A stretch of 64,000 nt of DNA, from NCBI RefSeq assembly GCF_030362935.1, contig NZ_JAUCDY010000014.1, positions 7,049-71,048 on the forward strand, given 5' to 3'. Shown here piece after piece: positions 17,437 to 26,368 of the stretch. Each line of letters opens with the position of its first letter. Within the stretch, counting starts at the first letter, position 1. Below the pieces are notes generated by a model. It had not been told where the DNA came from. It saw only the letters and a program-made list of their open reading frames with translations, and ran no database searches. A program made the translations under genes and the position numbers. This stretch comes from Thiopseudomonas acetoxidans. Lineage in GTDB: Bacteria; Pseudomonadota; Gammaproteobacteria; Pseudomonadales; Pseudomonadaceae.

Positions 17437-18486
17437 ATGTTTACAATTCGCCACGACTGGACACTCGATGAGGTCCTTACTTTACTGCAACAACCCTTTA
17501 ACGACCTGCTTTTTCAGGCGCAACAAGCGCACCGACAACACTTTGATGCCAATCGCGTACAGGTTTCTACGCTGCTGTCGATTAAAACAGGTGCGTGCCC
17601 TGAGGACTGCAAATATTGCCCGCAATCAGGTCATTACAATACCGAGCTGGAAAAGGAAAAACTCCTTGAGGTGCAGCAAGTACTGCATGAAGCACAACAA
17701 GCAAAAATGCAGGGTGCCACGCGTTTTTGTATGGGCGCTGCATGGAAACATCCCAGCAAAAAAGAAATGCCTTACGTGCTGGAAATGATTAAAGGCGTCA
17801 GAGCATTAGGGCTGGAAACCTGCATGACACTGGGTAAGCTCGATGAGCAACAAACCAAAGAACTAGCTGATGCTGGGCTGGATTATTACAACCACAACCT
17901 AGACACCTCGCCTGAGTTTTATAACCAGATTATTACGACGCGCAGCTATGCAGATCGCCTGCAAACGCTCAATTATGTGCGCGAGTCAGGTATGAAAATC
18001 TGCTCCGGCGGAATCCTAGGCATGGGCGAGTCATTGGCCGACCGCGCCAAACTGCTGATTGAGCTGGCTAATTTGCCGGAACACCCGGAAAGCGTGCCTA
18101 TTAATATGCTGGTTAAAGTGCCGGGCACACCCTTGGCCGATGCTGAAGATATTGATCCTTTCGATTTTATCCGCATGCTGGCCGTGGCGCGGATTATGTT
18201 GCCAAAAAGCCATGTGCGCCTGTCCGCTGGGCGTGAGCAAATGAACGAGCAGATGCAAGCACTTGCCTTTTTAGCCGGTGCGAACTCTATTTTTTATGGC
18301 GACAAGCTGTTGACTACAGGTAACCCACAGGCTGAGCGTGATCGCGACCTGTTTGCCCGTTTAGGTATTCAGCCTGAGCAGCGCCACGACCACAGCGACG
18401 AGTCGCATGCCGCGACAATTGAGCAGTACGTACTAGAACAACGCACCTCCAACCTATTCTACAACGCGGCCGAGCAAAGAGCATGA
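17437..18486 (+). CDS. bioB: biotin synthase
   Basis: Radical-SAM enzyme that inserts sulfur into dethiobiotin, the last step of biotin synthesis. The [4Fe-4S] motif C-PED-C-KY-C (in GACPEDCKYCPQSGHY) and typical BioB stretches such as YNHNLDTSPEFY, KICSGGILGMGE and the [2Fe-2S]-site Arg region VRLSAGRE are present. The length (349) is normal. Start chosen at the ATG with AAGGA at 17425-17429. It is the first gene of bioB-bioF-bioH-bioC-bioD, the order known from Pseudomonas, and lies behind a promoter with a BirA-like operator. Confidence 0.97.
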   Translation: MFTIRHDWTLDEVLTLLQQPFNDLLFQAQQAHRQHFDANRVQVSTLLSIKTGACPEDCKYCPQSGHYNTELEKEKLLEVQQVLHEAQQAKMQGATRFCMGAAWKHPSKKEMPYVLEMIKGVRALGLETCMTLGKLDEQQTKELADAGLDYYNHNLDTSPEFYNQIITTRSYADRLQTLNYVRESGMKICSGGILGMGESLADRAKLLIELANLPEHPESVPINMLVKVPGTPLADAEDIDPFDFIRMLAVARIMLPKSHVRLSAGREQMNEQMQALAFLAGANSIFYGDKLLTTGNPQAERDRDLFARLGIQPEQRHDHSDESHAATIEQYVLEQRTSNLFYNAAEQRA

Positions 18487-18540
18487 CCACAGGTTTTTTA
18501 GCGCCATCCTGCTGGGTTTCCTGCAGGAGCGCAAAAAATT

Positions 18541-18565
18541 TGTGGGAGCGCATCTTATGCGCGAT
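18541..18565 (+). repeat. single REP element between bioB and bioF
   Basis: TGTGGGA followed by the stem GCGCAT-CTT-ATGCGC and GAT. It occupies the 169-base gap between bioB and bioF and could lower the expression of the downstream biotin genes or protect the bioB message. Confidence 0.85.
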
Positions 18566-18655
18566 TACAGCCCGAAACCGGCATCTGATGAGCCTGCCCA
18601 CACACTCGCATCGTCCAGATGCTGGGCTCCAATAGAATTTCGCCCCTTATAAGCT

Positions 18656-19822
18656 ATGAAAAGCCTCAACCTTAAAGAACGCCTGGCGCAGCAACAAGCG
18701 GCACAGCTTTATCGCCGACCGGTATGCCTTGAAAGCCCTCAGGGCGTACAGATTCGCATCCAAGGGCGCGAATATCTGTCTTTTGCCAGCAACGACTACC
18801 TTGGTTTAGCCAATCACCCTGACGTAGTCGCTGCTCTGCAACAAGGGGCAGCAACTTGGGGTGTAGGCGGTGGTGCAGCGCACTTGGTCACCGGCCATCT
18901 TTTGCCCCACCAGCAACTAGAAGAAGCGCTGGCACACTGGACTGGTCGTGAGCGCGCTTTGCTATTTAGCAGCGGTTATCAAGCTAACTTGGCCGTGATC
19001 TCTGCCCTGCTTGGCAGTGGCGATACTCTACTGCATGACCGCCTTAATCACGCTTCATTGTTAGATGCAGGCCGTTTATCAGGGGCGCGTTTTTCACGCT
19101 ACTTGCATAATGACATGGACAGCCTTAGTACTCGTTTAAGCCGTGCACGCGGCAACACTCTGATTGCTACCGATGGCGTATTCAGTATGGATGGCGATCT
19201 AGCGCCTTTACCTGATATTTGCCGCCTCGCGCAACAACAGGACGCTTGGGTCATGGTCGATGATGCTCATGGCTTAGGCGTGCTCGGCAAAACCGGCGCT
19301 GGCTCATTGGAGCTCTTTAATCTATCCAGCCAAGAGGTTCCCGTACTCATGGGTACGCTAGGTAAAGCCTTGGGTACCAGCGGTGCGTTTATTGCCGGCA
19401 GCCACGAATTAATTGAGGCACTGATACAGTTTGCGCGCCCGTATATTTACAGTACCAGCAGCTCACCGGCTTTGGCTTGTGCCACCCTGGAGAGTCTGCG
19501 CATCGTGCAAAAAGAACACTGGCGACGCCAACATCTGCAGCAATTAATTGCACTGTTTCGCCAAGGTGCGCAGACACTGGGACTACAGCTGATGCCCAGT
19601 ACAACAGCAATTCAACCGATACTCATTGGTGACAGCGCACAAGCCATGCGGCTTGCACAACAATTACAAGAACATGACCTGTGGATTACCGCAATTCGCC
19701 CGCCCACTGTGCCCAATAGCAGCGCCCGTTTACGCATTACCCTCAGCGCCGCCCACAGCACAGCCCATATTGAGCGTCTGTTAGAAACATTGGCGAACAT
19801 CCTGCCAAAGGAGCAAGAATAA
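18656..19822 (+). CDS. bioF: 8-amino-7-oxononanoate synthase
   Basis: PLP-dependent enzyme condensing pimeloyl-ACP with alanine. It has 388 residues. Visible family motifs are FASNDYLGLANHP near the start, HLVTGH, DGVFSMDGDLAPLP, the PLP-facing MVDDAHGLGVLG and the lysine that forms the aldimine in MGTLGKALGTSGAF. The gene follows bioB after a REP-bearing gap and precedes bioH. Its 3-prime end contains a strong AAGGAG sequence (19808-19813) that would serve the short ORF at 19823. Confidence 0.96.
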   Translation: MKSLNLKERLAQQQAAQLYRRPVCLESPQGVQIRIQGREYLSFASNDYLGLANHPDVVAALQQGAATWGVGGGAAHLVTGHLLPHQQLEEALAHWTGRERALLFSSGYQANLAVISALLGSGDTLLHDRLNHASLLDAGRLSGARFSRYLHNDMDSLSTRLSRARGNTLIATDGVFSMDGDLAPLPDICRLAQQQDAWVMVDDAHGLGVLGKTGAGSLELFNLSSQEVPVLMGTLGKALGTSGAFIAGSHELIEALIQFARPYIYSTSSSPALACATLESLRIVQKEHWRRQHLQQLIALFRQGAQTLGLQLMPSTTAIQPILIGDSAQAMRLAQQLQEHDLWITAIRPPTVPNSSARLRITLSAAHSTAHIERLLETLANILPKEQE

Positions 19823-19867
19823 GTGACCCTTTATAAACAAGCAGCCAACTATCGAGCATGGTCATGA
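19823..19867 (+). CDS. possible 14-codon coupling ORF between bioF and bioH
   Basis: A GTG immediately after the bioF stop, with AAGGAG nine bases upstream, opens a 14-codon frame. Its TGA overlaps the bioH ATG at 19864 as ATGA. The peptide itself is unremarkable. Its likely role, if translated, is to bring ribosomes to bioH, whose own ATG has only a weak GAG upstream. This is inference from position and the ribosome site; it may simply be chance. Confidence 0.35.
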   Translation: MTLYKQAANYRAWS

Positions 19868-20589
19868 CTAAGCAGACATTAATCCTCTTGCCCGGTTGGG
19901 GACTCAGCAGCACTACGCTGCAACCTTTAGCTGAACTATTGTCACGAGACCTGTGCGTAGAAATACGAGCACTGCCGGATTTTAGCCAAGTCGATTGGTT
20001 AACACAGTTGGAACAAGAACTGCCCGATAACTGCTGGCTCGCGGGCTGGTCATTGGGTGGAATGTTGGCAACGCTGTTAGTCAGCCGTCAACCTGAGCGC
20101 TATGCGGGTCTAATTACTCTAGGCAGCAATGCCAGCTTTGTTGCTCATGCTAACTGGCCGCACGCCATGGCATCGCTTACTTTCTCTGTATTCGCCAAGG
20201 CCGTGAAGCACTGCCCCAGCATGGCACTTAAGCGTTTCATCAGCCTGTGCGCCCAGGGTGATGATCAGCATAAACGGCTTGCCCAACGCCTAGTCGCGCT
20301 AAATGAAAATAAAACAAACCCATTAAGTAGTGAAGCGGCCATAGCTGGCCTAGAAGTGCTAGCCGAGCTGGATAACCGTGCGCCAATAACCGATTATAGC
20401 GGCGCACAGCTGCACCTTTTGGCAGAACAAGACGCCCTAGTACCCAGCGCAGTGCTGAAAGACATGCAGCAACTAAATCCCCTTGCCCGGGTTGAGCTTA
20501 TGCTCGGCAGTCACGCTTTTGTGCTCTCTGATGCACAGCTGGTGGCCGAACGCATGTTAGATTTTATCCACGAGACTCAGCATGCTTAG
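19864..20589 (+). CDS. bioH: pimeloyl-ACP methyl ester carboxylesterase
   Basis: Alpha/beta hydrolase of 241 residues that frees pimeloyl-ACP from its methyl ester, ending the disguised fatty-acid elongation started by BioC. The N-terminus LILLPGWGLSS, the nucleophile elbow AGWSLGGM (Ser) and the late GSHAFVL (His) fit BioH. ATG at 19864 is preferred to the ATG two codons earlier because family members begin directly before the LILLPGWG strand. The 3-prime end overlaps bioC by 8 nt. Confidence 0.92.
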   Translation: MTKQTLILLPGWGLSSTTLQPLAELLSRDLCVEIRALPDFSQVDWLTQLEQELPDNCWLAGWSLGGMLATLLVSRQPERYAGLITLGSNASFVAHANWPHAMASLTFSVFAKAVKHCPSMALKRFISLCAQGDDQHKRLAQRLVALNENKTNPLSSEAAIAGLEVLAELDNRAPITDYSGAQLHLLAEQDALVPSAVLKDMQQLNPLARVELMLGSHAFVLSDAQLVAERMLDFIHETQHA

Positions 20590-21376
20590 TTCAGTTATGC
20601 CATTGCACGAAGTCAATCCCATTGCCACATGTTTTTCGCAAGCGGCCTGCAGTTACGACAGTGCGGCACACTTGCAGCGCGAAGTGGGTCAGCAATTATT
20701 ACAGCTGTGTCCTTCTGCTCTAGCTGTCCAGCACTGGCTCGATCTGGGTTGCGGCACCGGTTATTTTTCTCAGCAACTGGCGCAGCGTTACCCACAGGCT
20801 CAGGGGTGCGGTGTGGATATCGCCCAAGGTATGTTGCAACATGCGCAGCGATTGCGCCCCTATGCGAGTTATCTGTGTGCTGATGCGCAAGCATTACCCC
20901 TCGTCAGTAACAGTGTGGATTTAATTTTTAGCAGCATGGCTTTGCAATGGTGTGATGATTTTGCCGCCGTGTTAGCCGAAGCTAAGCGAGTGTTAAAACC
21001 CAATGGGATTATTGCCTTTACCAGCGTAGCCGAAGGCACCCTGTACGAGCTAAAGCACAGTTGGCAGGCGGTCGATAACCAACCGCACATTAATCAGTTT
21101 CGTCGCTTTGCGGACTATCAGCGATTGTGTGAGGCCAGTGGTTTAAAGGTTGTGCACTTGCGCTGCCAAACGCTGCAACAGCATTTTTCTAGCGTGCGCG
21201 AGCTAAGTCAAAACCTTAAGCAGCTTGGCGCCCACCATGTGCAAACGGGCCGCAACAATGGTTTAACCAGTCGCCAGCAATATATGAAGCTCAGTCAAGC
21301 TTACGAACAACAGCGCCAGCCCCAAGGCTTACCAGTAACCTGGCAGATGGTCTATGCCGTGCTGCAAGCGGTTTAA
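20582..21376 (+). CDS. bioC: malonyl-ACP O-methyltransferase
   Basis: SAM-dependent methyltransferase of 264 residues that methylates the free carboxyl of malonyl-ACP at the start of pimelate synthesis. Motif I is LDLGCGTGYFSQQLA. The FSQAACSYDSAAHLQREVG N-terminus and MALQWCDDF are typical of BioC. It overlaps the bioH end by 8 nt. Together with BioH it makes the pathway independent of exogenous pimelate. Confidence 0.94.
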   Translation: MLSSVMPLHEVNPIATCFSQAACSYDSAAHLQREVGQQLLQLCPSALAVQHWLDLGCGTGYFSQQLAQRYPQAQGCGVDIAQGMLQHAQRLRPYASYLCADAQALPLVSNSVDLIFSSMALQWCDDFAAVLAEAKRVLKPNGIIAFTSVAEGTLYELKHSWQAVDNQPHINQFRRFADYQRLCEASGLKVVHLRCQTLQQHFSSVRELSQNLKQLGAHHVQTGRNNGLTSRQQYMKLSQAYEQQRQPQGLPVTWQMVYAVLQAV

Positions 21377-21735
21377 TTGAATTATGTGGGAGCGCAACTT
21401 TTGCGCGATGCGGACTGTCCGGCAGCGGTTAGGCTTAATCCTAAAAATTTGGATTTGGCTTAACTGACGCAGAACTTCAACCAAGGCACAGTCAAATGTG
21501 GGACCTGCCTTGGCAGGGAATTAGAGCCTCTTGCTCCGTTACGGCTTGGGTGCATTTCCCGTTCCCCGACAAGTCGGGTCCCACAAAAGCGAGCGTCATG
21601 ACTGGGCATTTGAGTGGCTGGCTAAGCTGGCTCCAACAGTTGAGGCTTACTTGTGGGAGCGCAACTTTTGCGCGAATCGAAGGTACCGCTGCTTTAAACG
21701 CATTTTTTACACAACTCAGACAGGCAATATGATTA
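21377..21735. other. 359-base gap between bioC and bioD, rich in REP hairpins
   Basis: Holds four REP-type hairpins of three stem types (see the repeat entry). No ORF with protein-like features. A promoter for bioD is not evident, so bioD is probably reached by readthrough. Confidence 0.6.
21385..21675. repeat. four REP hairpins of three stem types
   Basis: 21385-21409 (+) and 21652-21675 (+) have the stem GCGCAA-CTT-TTGCGC. 21497-21520 (+) has CCTGCC-TT-GGCAGG. 21562-21584 (-) has CCCGAC-TT-GTCGGG. All share the TGTGGGA head and a GA tail, so stem sequences differ but pairing is kept. Confidence 0.8.
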
Positions 21736-22440
21736 ATGGGTAACGCTTTTTTTATCACTGGCACCGACACCGATGTAGGGAAAACCACCGTCGCGGCGGG
21801 ATTGCTCTGTGCCGCACGCCGACAGGGATTCAGCACCTTGGCTATCAAACCCGTCGCCTCGGGCTGTGATTTAACCCCGCAGGGGCTACGCAATAGTGAC
21901 GCACTGGCACTAGCACAGCAATCCAGCATCAAACTGCCCTACGCGCAAATTAACCCTTTTGCTTTTGCCCCAGCGATTGCACCACATCTGGCTGCACAGC
22001 AGGCTGGCGTAAAGTTAGACGTGACCACCTTGCAACAGGCGTGCCTGCAGGTCGTTAACCAACAGGCTGACTTGACGATAATTGAAGGCGCAGGCGGTTG
22101 GCGCGTACCCATCTGTGCTAGCCAAACTATGGCGGATTTAGCAAAAGCATTGCAGTTACCGGTCATTTTAGTGGTGGGTGTACGCTTGGGTTGTATCAAC
22201 CATGCGCTCTTAACCGCAGAAGCCATTGCCCAAGATGGTTTAAAGCTAACTGGTTGGATTGCCAACTGCCTAGATCCGACTATGCCTGCTCTGGCAGACA
22301 ACCTTATCAGCCTAGAACAGCATCTTAAGTCCCCATGCTTAGCTCAGGTCCCATGGGTGGCCGATGACAATATAGAGCACATTGCAGAACACTTCTCAGC
22401 GTTAATGCCGCAACTGCTCGCTGTATCAGATCCAGATTAA
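21736..22440 (+). CDS. bioD: dethiobiotin synthetase
   Basis: ATP-dependent carboxylase closing the ureido ring of dethiobiotin from DAPA and CO2. It has 234 residues. The N-terminal P-loop FITGTDTDVGKTTVAAGLL, the KPVASGC strand and the IEGAGGWRVP loop are diagnostic. It is the last gene of the biotin cluster, separated from bioC by REP hairpins. It converges on the Na/Pi cotransporter gene with 22 bases between the stops. bioA is not in the window. Confidence 0.96.
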   Translation: MGNAFFITGTDTDVGKTTVAAGLLCAARRQGFSTLAIKPVASGCDLTPQGLRNSDALALAQQSSIKLPYAQINPFAFAPAIAPHLAAQQAGVKLDVTTLQQACLQVVNQQADLTIIEGAGGWRVPICASQTMADLAKALQLPVILVVGVRLGCINHALLTAEAIAQDGLKLTGWIANCLDPTMPALADNLISLEQHLKSPCLAQVPWVADDNIEHIAEHFSALMPQLLAVSDPD

Positions 22441-22462
22441 GTCTTTTTATTGAATCAGGTCA

Positions 22463-24313
22463 TCAAAGCTCAATCAGCGGCGCTTCTTCATCACCAACCA
22501 AGTGACGCAGTCCGCGCAGTAGTTGATTTTCTTCCATCAAACCTAGCTGCAGCACGTTTCTTAAACTCTGCGTAATTCTGCTGCTGTAGCCGAGATCATT
22601 AATCAACGAACTGGCCTGCATGCTATCAAGCTGTTGTTTACGCACTTCAGAAAAAATGCGTTGACGAAACTCAGTGTCAAACTTTGCTGCCTGTTTATCC
22701 AACCACTCCAAACGATTGCGCCAAATATCATCCGGCAAATCCAAGCGACTCACCTCGCGCACCTGACGTAGCACCCAGAGTAAATGACGGCGCAAATCCA
22801 AATAATGGTTATGCACGTACGATCGATCATCACGCAGATAGCGGCCCAGATTTTTTTGTAAATGTTTGGCATCTTTTACCGCGTCTACCAGCTGCAACGC
22901 CGCCAACTGGCAGGTCAGTAAAAAGCTTTGATGCTCCTCATCCATTTCCACGGTCAAGCGGCTCATAAAACTCAGTAAATCCGAGTAAACGCCCTTGATA
23001 TGCCTCTGATACAGCAGCTCTGCGTCCAAACTCGTGACATCATCAGGGCGCGCATTAAGACAAGTTTCATCCACGCGCGATGCAGTCAATTGCGCTACTG
23101 GCTGATACAGCGCGTGACAGATCACCTCCAGACTCAAACGCCCTAAATGCTGTAATTCTTGTACCACCGCACGCGATGCCGTATCGGCAGAAGTTAAGGC
23201 TGAATCGCTTAAATAACGTGCTTTAGTAACAGGCACAATCAGCTGCTCTTGCAAGCTTGGTTCGGGTGTTTTTTTATCCGTAATCAGCACCGCCGGCTCA
23301 ACCGGGTCAGGCAAGTAACGCAACAAAGCCTGCTCTAGCCAGCGCTGGATTGGCCAAAAAATAGTCACACCCGTCAGGTTAAAAATAGTTTGAAACAGCG
23401 CCAGTTGCAGTAGTGAATTACCGTCCACCATGATGGTTTGTACTAGCCATAGTAAGGGCGTGAGCAGCACGAAGGTCACCACACCGGTAACTATGTTAAA
23501 CATAGTGTGCACCAGCGCCAAACGTTGTCCACTGCGATTGCCGCTGAGCCAGCCCATAATAGCCACATTAATACTGCTGCCGACACTGCCGCCAATAGCG
23601 ATCGACATGCCCTGCCATAATTCAATTTGTCCTGCCGCCAAAGCCGCCAGCACCAACATGAGCGTCGCATGGCTCGACATCAACATCGCCGTTAATGCCA
23701 TCCCCATTGCCACAAAAATCAGCTGTCCAACATAGCCGGTCTTAATCTGCTCGGTTAAGTCTAAGCTGCCACCTAAGTCAGCAAAGCCGCCTTTCATCTG
23801 CTCAATGCCCATAAAAATAAAGGCAACGCCAAAGATGATACGCCCCGCTGCTTTACCTTTATCGCCTTGAAAGCCGGCCAAAACACCAAACACCAACATG
23901 GGTAACGCCAAGGGCGACAGGCTCACGTTTTGTCCGGCAGCGGCCAACAACCACATGCCGCCGCTTGTGCCTAAGTTAATGCCCAATAAAATTGAGATGC
24001 CACCAGCTAACTGAATGAGTCCCGTACTGATAAAGGCGATGGTGAGCATGGACATCAGGGTGGTTGACTGCAGAACCATGGTGCCAACCATGCCAAACAG
24101 AAAACCCTTAAACTGTGTGGCTGTACTGCGCTCTAGCCACTGCTCAAGCTTACCGCCGGCCAGTTGCTTAAGCCCTTCTTCCAAACACTGCATGCCAAAC
24201 AAAAATAACGCGATCCCAGAACTCAGGCGCAACCACGCCGTGCTGTACCAAAAACTTATCGATAGCACTATGGCAGCGAGTAGCAGGAAAAAGTATTTTT
24301 TTGTTAGTGCCAT
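22463..24313 (-). CDS. Na+/phosphate cotransporter family protein with PhoU-like C-terminus (YjbB/NptA type)
   Basis: Inner-membrane protein of 616 residues. The N-terminal two thirds contain two inverted halves of Na/Pi-cotransporter type, with the QSTT motif (VLQSTTLMSMLTIAF) and a second SSxA-like repeat (MSSHATLMLVLA). GTSGG and GSVGSSINVA lie next to the two halves. Residues from about 360 to the end form a soluble alpha-helical domain resembling PhoU. E. coli YjbB of this family exports phosphate; the direction here is not shown by sequence. It stands alone on the minus strand. Confidence 0.88.
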   Translation of the reverse strand: MALTKKYFFLLLAAIVLSISFWYSTAWLRLSSGIALFLFGMQCLEEGLKQLAGGKLEQWLERSTATQFKGFLFGMVGTMVLQSTTLMSMLTIAFISTGLIQLAGGISILLGINLGTSGGMWLLAAAGQNVSLSPLALPMLVFGVLAGFQGDKGKAAGRIIFGVAFIFMGIEQMKGGFADLGGSLDLTEQIKTGYVGQLIFVAMGMALTAMLMSSHATLMLVLAALAAGQIELWQGMSIAIGGSVGSSINVAIMGWLSGNRSGQRLALVHTMFNIVTGVVTFVLLTPLLWLVQTIMVDGNSLLQLALFQTIFNLTGVTIFWPIQRWLEQALLRYLPDPVEPAVLITDKKTPEPSLQEQLIVPVTKARYLSDSALTSADTASRAVVQELQHLGRLSLEVICHALYQPVAQLTASRVDETCLNARPDDVTSLDAELLYQRHIKGVYSDLLSFMSRLTVEMDEEHQSFLLTCQLAALQLVDAVKDAKHLQKNLGRYLRDDRSYVHNHYLDLRRHLLWVLRQVREVSRLDLPDDIWRNRLEWLDKQAAKFDTEFRQRIFSEVRKQQLDSMQASSLINDLGYSSRITQSLRNVLQLGLMEENQLLRGLRHLVGDEEAPLIEL

Positions 24314-24384
24314 TATTCAGTGTGACCGTAGAGTTTGTGTCGGCTGGCATGCATTATCACTTATTTTGTACGCCCAAACCAACA

Positions 24385-24413
24385 AAGGCCGCGCTCCGAA
24401 AGGAGGCGGCCTT
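24385..24413 (-). terminator. rho-independent terminator downstream of the small exported protein gene
   Basis: The stem AAGGCCGC (24385-24392) pairs with GCGGCCTT (24406-24413), with a further inner CTCC/GGAG pairing. On the minus strand it is followed by TTGTTGGTTT. It lies 20 bases past the stop of the gene at 24433-24765. Confidence 0.75.
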
Positions 24414-24432
24414 AAACAAACTTGATTTGAAT

Positions 24433-24765
24433 CTACTGTTCGGCTTGATAACCCGATTTGGTGCAACCTAGGCAACGAACAAAAGCGGCCTTGCCCGGTT
24501 CGACCACCAAGGCTTTACCGGCTTTATCCACTGTGCCGCTTAAAGCCGTAAAAGGCAGAGTAACAACAAACAAGCCTGTACCTATAACGGTACCCGCGAT
24601 TAAAAACGGGCGGGCAATCACAGCATCTGCAACCATGGCATAGGCTTCAGGAGTATCAGTGTTGTACTCTGGGTTACCACTTGGATTGCCCCCGGCCATT
24701 GCAGGTAACGAACCTAGGCCCATTACTAAGGCAAGTGCAGCAGCGATTACACGAAATAAGCTCAT
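24433..24765 (-). CDS. small exported protein of unknown function
   Basis: 110 residues with a Sec signal peptide (MSLFRVIAAALALVMGL, probable cleavage after PAMA). After a Gly/Asn/Pro-rich stretch there is one hydrophobic segment (LIAGTVIGTGLFVVTLPFTA, about 55-75) and a C-terminal CxxC (VRCLGCTKSGYQ). Similar small Pseudomonas proteins are sometimes labelled multidrug transporter, but nothing here supports transport. AAGGA lies at a good distance before the ATG, and a terminator follows, so it is a single-gene unit. The function is unknown. Confidence 0.8.
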   Translation of the reverse strand: MSLFRVIAAALALVMGLGSLPAMAGGNPSGNPEYNTDTPEAYAMVADAVIARPFLIAGTVIGTGLFVVTLPFTALSGTVDKAGKALVVEPGKAAFVRCLGCTKSGYQAEQ

Positions 24766-24887
24766 AACAGCGTTCCTTCAGCAGTTTATTGATAGACAAT
24801 TTAACTATATAGGCGACTGATTGTTTTGTCAGCGCATAGTTGTTTTTTCAACTAACTAATTACCACTTTCGCCAAGTACATCAAAGA

Positions 24888-25700
24888 TTAACGCTGACAT
24901 TTTGTACAGTACACGCTTGAACGCTGACCTAGCTTGACCTCTTTTAACACTGTACCGCATTTTAAACAGGGCTGCCCAGCACGACCGTAAACAAACAGCT
25001 TTTGTTGAAAATAACCCGGTTTGCCATCACCACCAACAAAGTCTTTCAATGTCGTGCCGCCTTGTTCAATGGCGGCAGCTAAGATGCGTTTGATCTCATC
25101 CACCAATAACACGCAGTGTTTTTTGCTTAACGTGCCCGCGGCTTTACGTGGTTCAAGGCCCGCCGCAAACAGCGCTTCATTGGCGTAAATATTGCCCACG
25201 CCCACCACCACGGCGTTATCCATAATAAAGGGCTTGATGGCTTGTTTGCGCCCCTGCAGACGCGCATGCAAATAGTCTGCAGTAAAATCATCACTCAGTG
25301 GTTCAGGGCCAAGCTTGAGCAACAGCGGATGCGCAGCCAGTTCCGTTGTCCACAGCATGGCTCCAAAACGACGCGGATCGGTGTAGCGCAGCATCTGCCC
25401 CGAGGCCAATTCAATATCCACATGATCATGTTTGGCTATGGGCTCATTATGCGGTACTAGGCGCAGACTACCGGACATACCCAGATGACAAATCAGCGTG
25501 CCCACCTCTGCATGCAACAATAGATACTTGGCGCGGCGCTCGATCTTGGTAAAGCGTTGTCCTGACAGGCGCACATCCAAATCATCTGGAATAGGCCAGC
25601 GCAAGCGTGCATTGCGTACCACCACGCGTTCCACCTGCTGATTGAGCAAGTGCGGCTCAATCCCGCGGCGGGTGGTTTCTACCTCGGGCAGTTCAGGCAT
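24888..25700 (-). CDS. mutM: formamidopyrimidine-DNA glycosylase
   Basis: Base-excision repair glycosylase/AP lyase for 8-oxoguanine and Fapy lesions. It has 270 residues. The N-terminal catalytic PELPEVETTRRG (Pro as nucleophile, Glu3), the conserved Lys in RRAKYLLL, and a C-terminal zinc finger with two Cys pairs (CLKC and CTKC) ending CQR are all present. The start overlaps the upstream FAH-family stop by one base (TAATG), so the two are co-translated. Confidence 0.97.
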   Translation of the reverse strand: MPELPEVETTRRGIEPHLLNQQVERVVVRNARLRWPIPDDLDVRLSGQRFTKIERRAKYLLLHAEVGTLICHLGMSGSLRLVPHNEPIAKHDHVDIELASGQMLRYTDPRRFGAMLWTTELAAHPLLLKLGPEPLSDDFTADYLHARLQGRKQAIKPFIMDNAVVVGVGNIYANEALFAAGLEPRKAAGTLSKKHCVLLVDEIKRILAAAIEQGGTTLKDFVGGDGKPGYFQQKLFVYGRAGQPCLKCGTVLKEVKLGQRSSVYCTKCQR

Positions 25701-26368
25701 TAGCGGACAAAGGTTTCAAAGCGGCTTTTCAACTCAGGTAGCTCCATAATCACCTGATCACCAGACTGCAAAGGTCCTACGCCTGCGGGTGTGCCGGTGA
25801 GAACAACATCGCCTGGCTGCAAGGAAAATTGTCCGGAAATATGTTGAATAAGCGGCACAATCGGATTGAGCATTTCGCTACTATTGCCCTGCTGACGCAC
25901 GTCACCATTCACGGTGAGTCGTACTTGGATGTTATTGATGTCGCTGACGGCATCGCCACTGACAAAAGGCGCGAGCACGCAGGCGCCATCAAAGCTTTTC
26001 GCTACTTCCCACGGCCAGCCTTTTTTCTTAAGTTCGTCCTGGACATCACGCAGGGTTAAATCCAGCGCAGGCGCGTAGCCAGAAATGGCATCCAATACTT
26101 CTTCTTCGTTGGGACGCTTAGACAAAGGTTTACCAATCAGTACGGCGATTTCGATTTCAAAATGCACCGCGCCGCGTTCCTGCGGAATATTAAAACCATT
26201 CACTGGGCAAACCACTGAGCTGCCAGGCTTGATAAATAACAGCGGCTCGTCAGGGACTGGGTTGTTAAGTTCTTTGGCGTGCTCAGCATAGTTGCGCCCT
26301 ACACACACCACTTTACCCATGGGGTAGTGAATATTAGTGCCATCTTGGTATTGATGTTGGTAACTCAT
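25700..26368 (-). CDS. fumarylacetoacetate hydrolase family protein (YcgM-like)
   Basis: 222 residues of the FAH fold with the metal-binding acidic residues in FEIEIAVLIG and the family stretches VCVGRNYAEHAKEL, SGYAPALDLTLRDVQ and TGTPAGVGPLQSGD. Members of this small subgroup act as acylpyruvate hydrolases or oxaloacetate decarboxylases; the exact substrate cannot be told. It is translationally coupled to mutM and is preceded by a gap with a large inverted repeat. Confidence 0.9.
   Translation of the reverse strand: MSYQHQYQDGTNIHYPMGKVVCVGRNYAEHAKELNNPVPDEPLLFIKPGSSVVCPVNGFNIPQERGAVHFEIEIAVLIGKPLSKRPNEEEVLDAISGYAPALDLTLRDVQDELKKKGWPWEVAKSFDGACVLAPFVSGDAVSDINNIQVRLTVNGDVRQQGNSSEMLNPIVPLIQHISGQFSLQPGDVVLTGTPAGVGPLQSGDQVIMELPELKSRFETFVR

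Noticed and set aside
21492..21932. 146-codon minus-strand ORF across the bioC-bioD gap and the bioD start
   Set aside because: It is the complement of REP hairpins and of bioD codons; no protein-like features.
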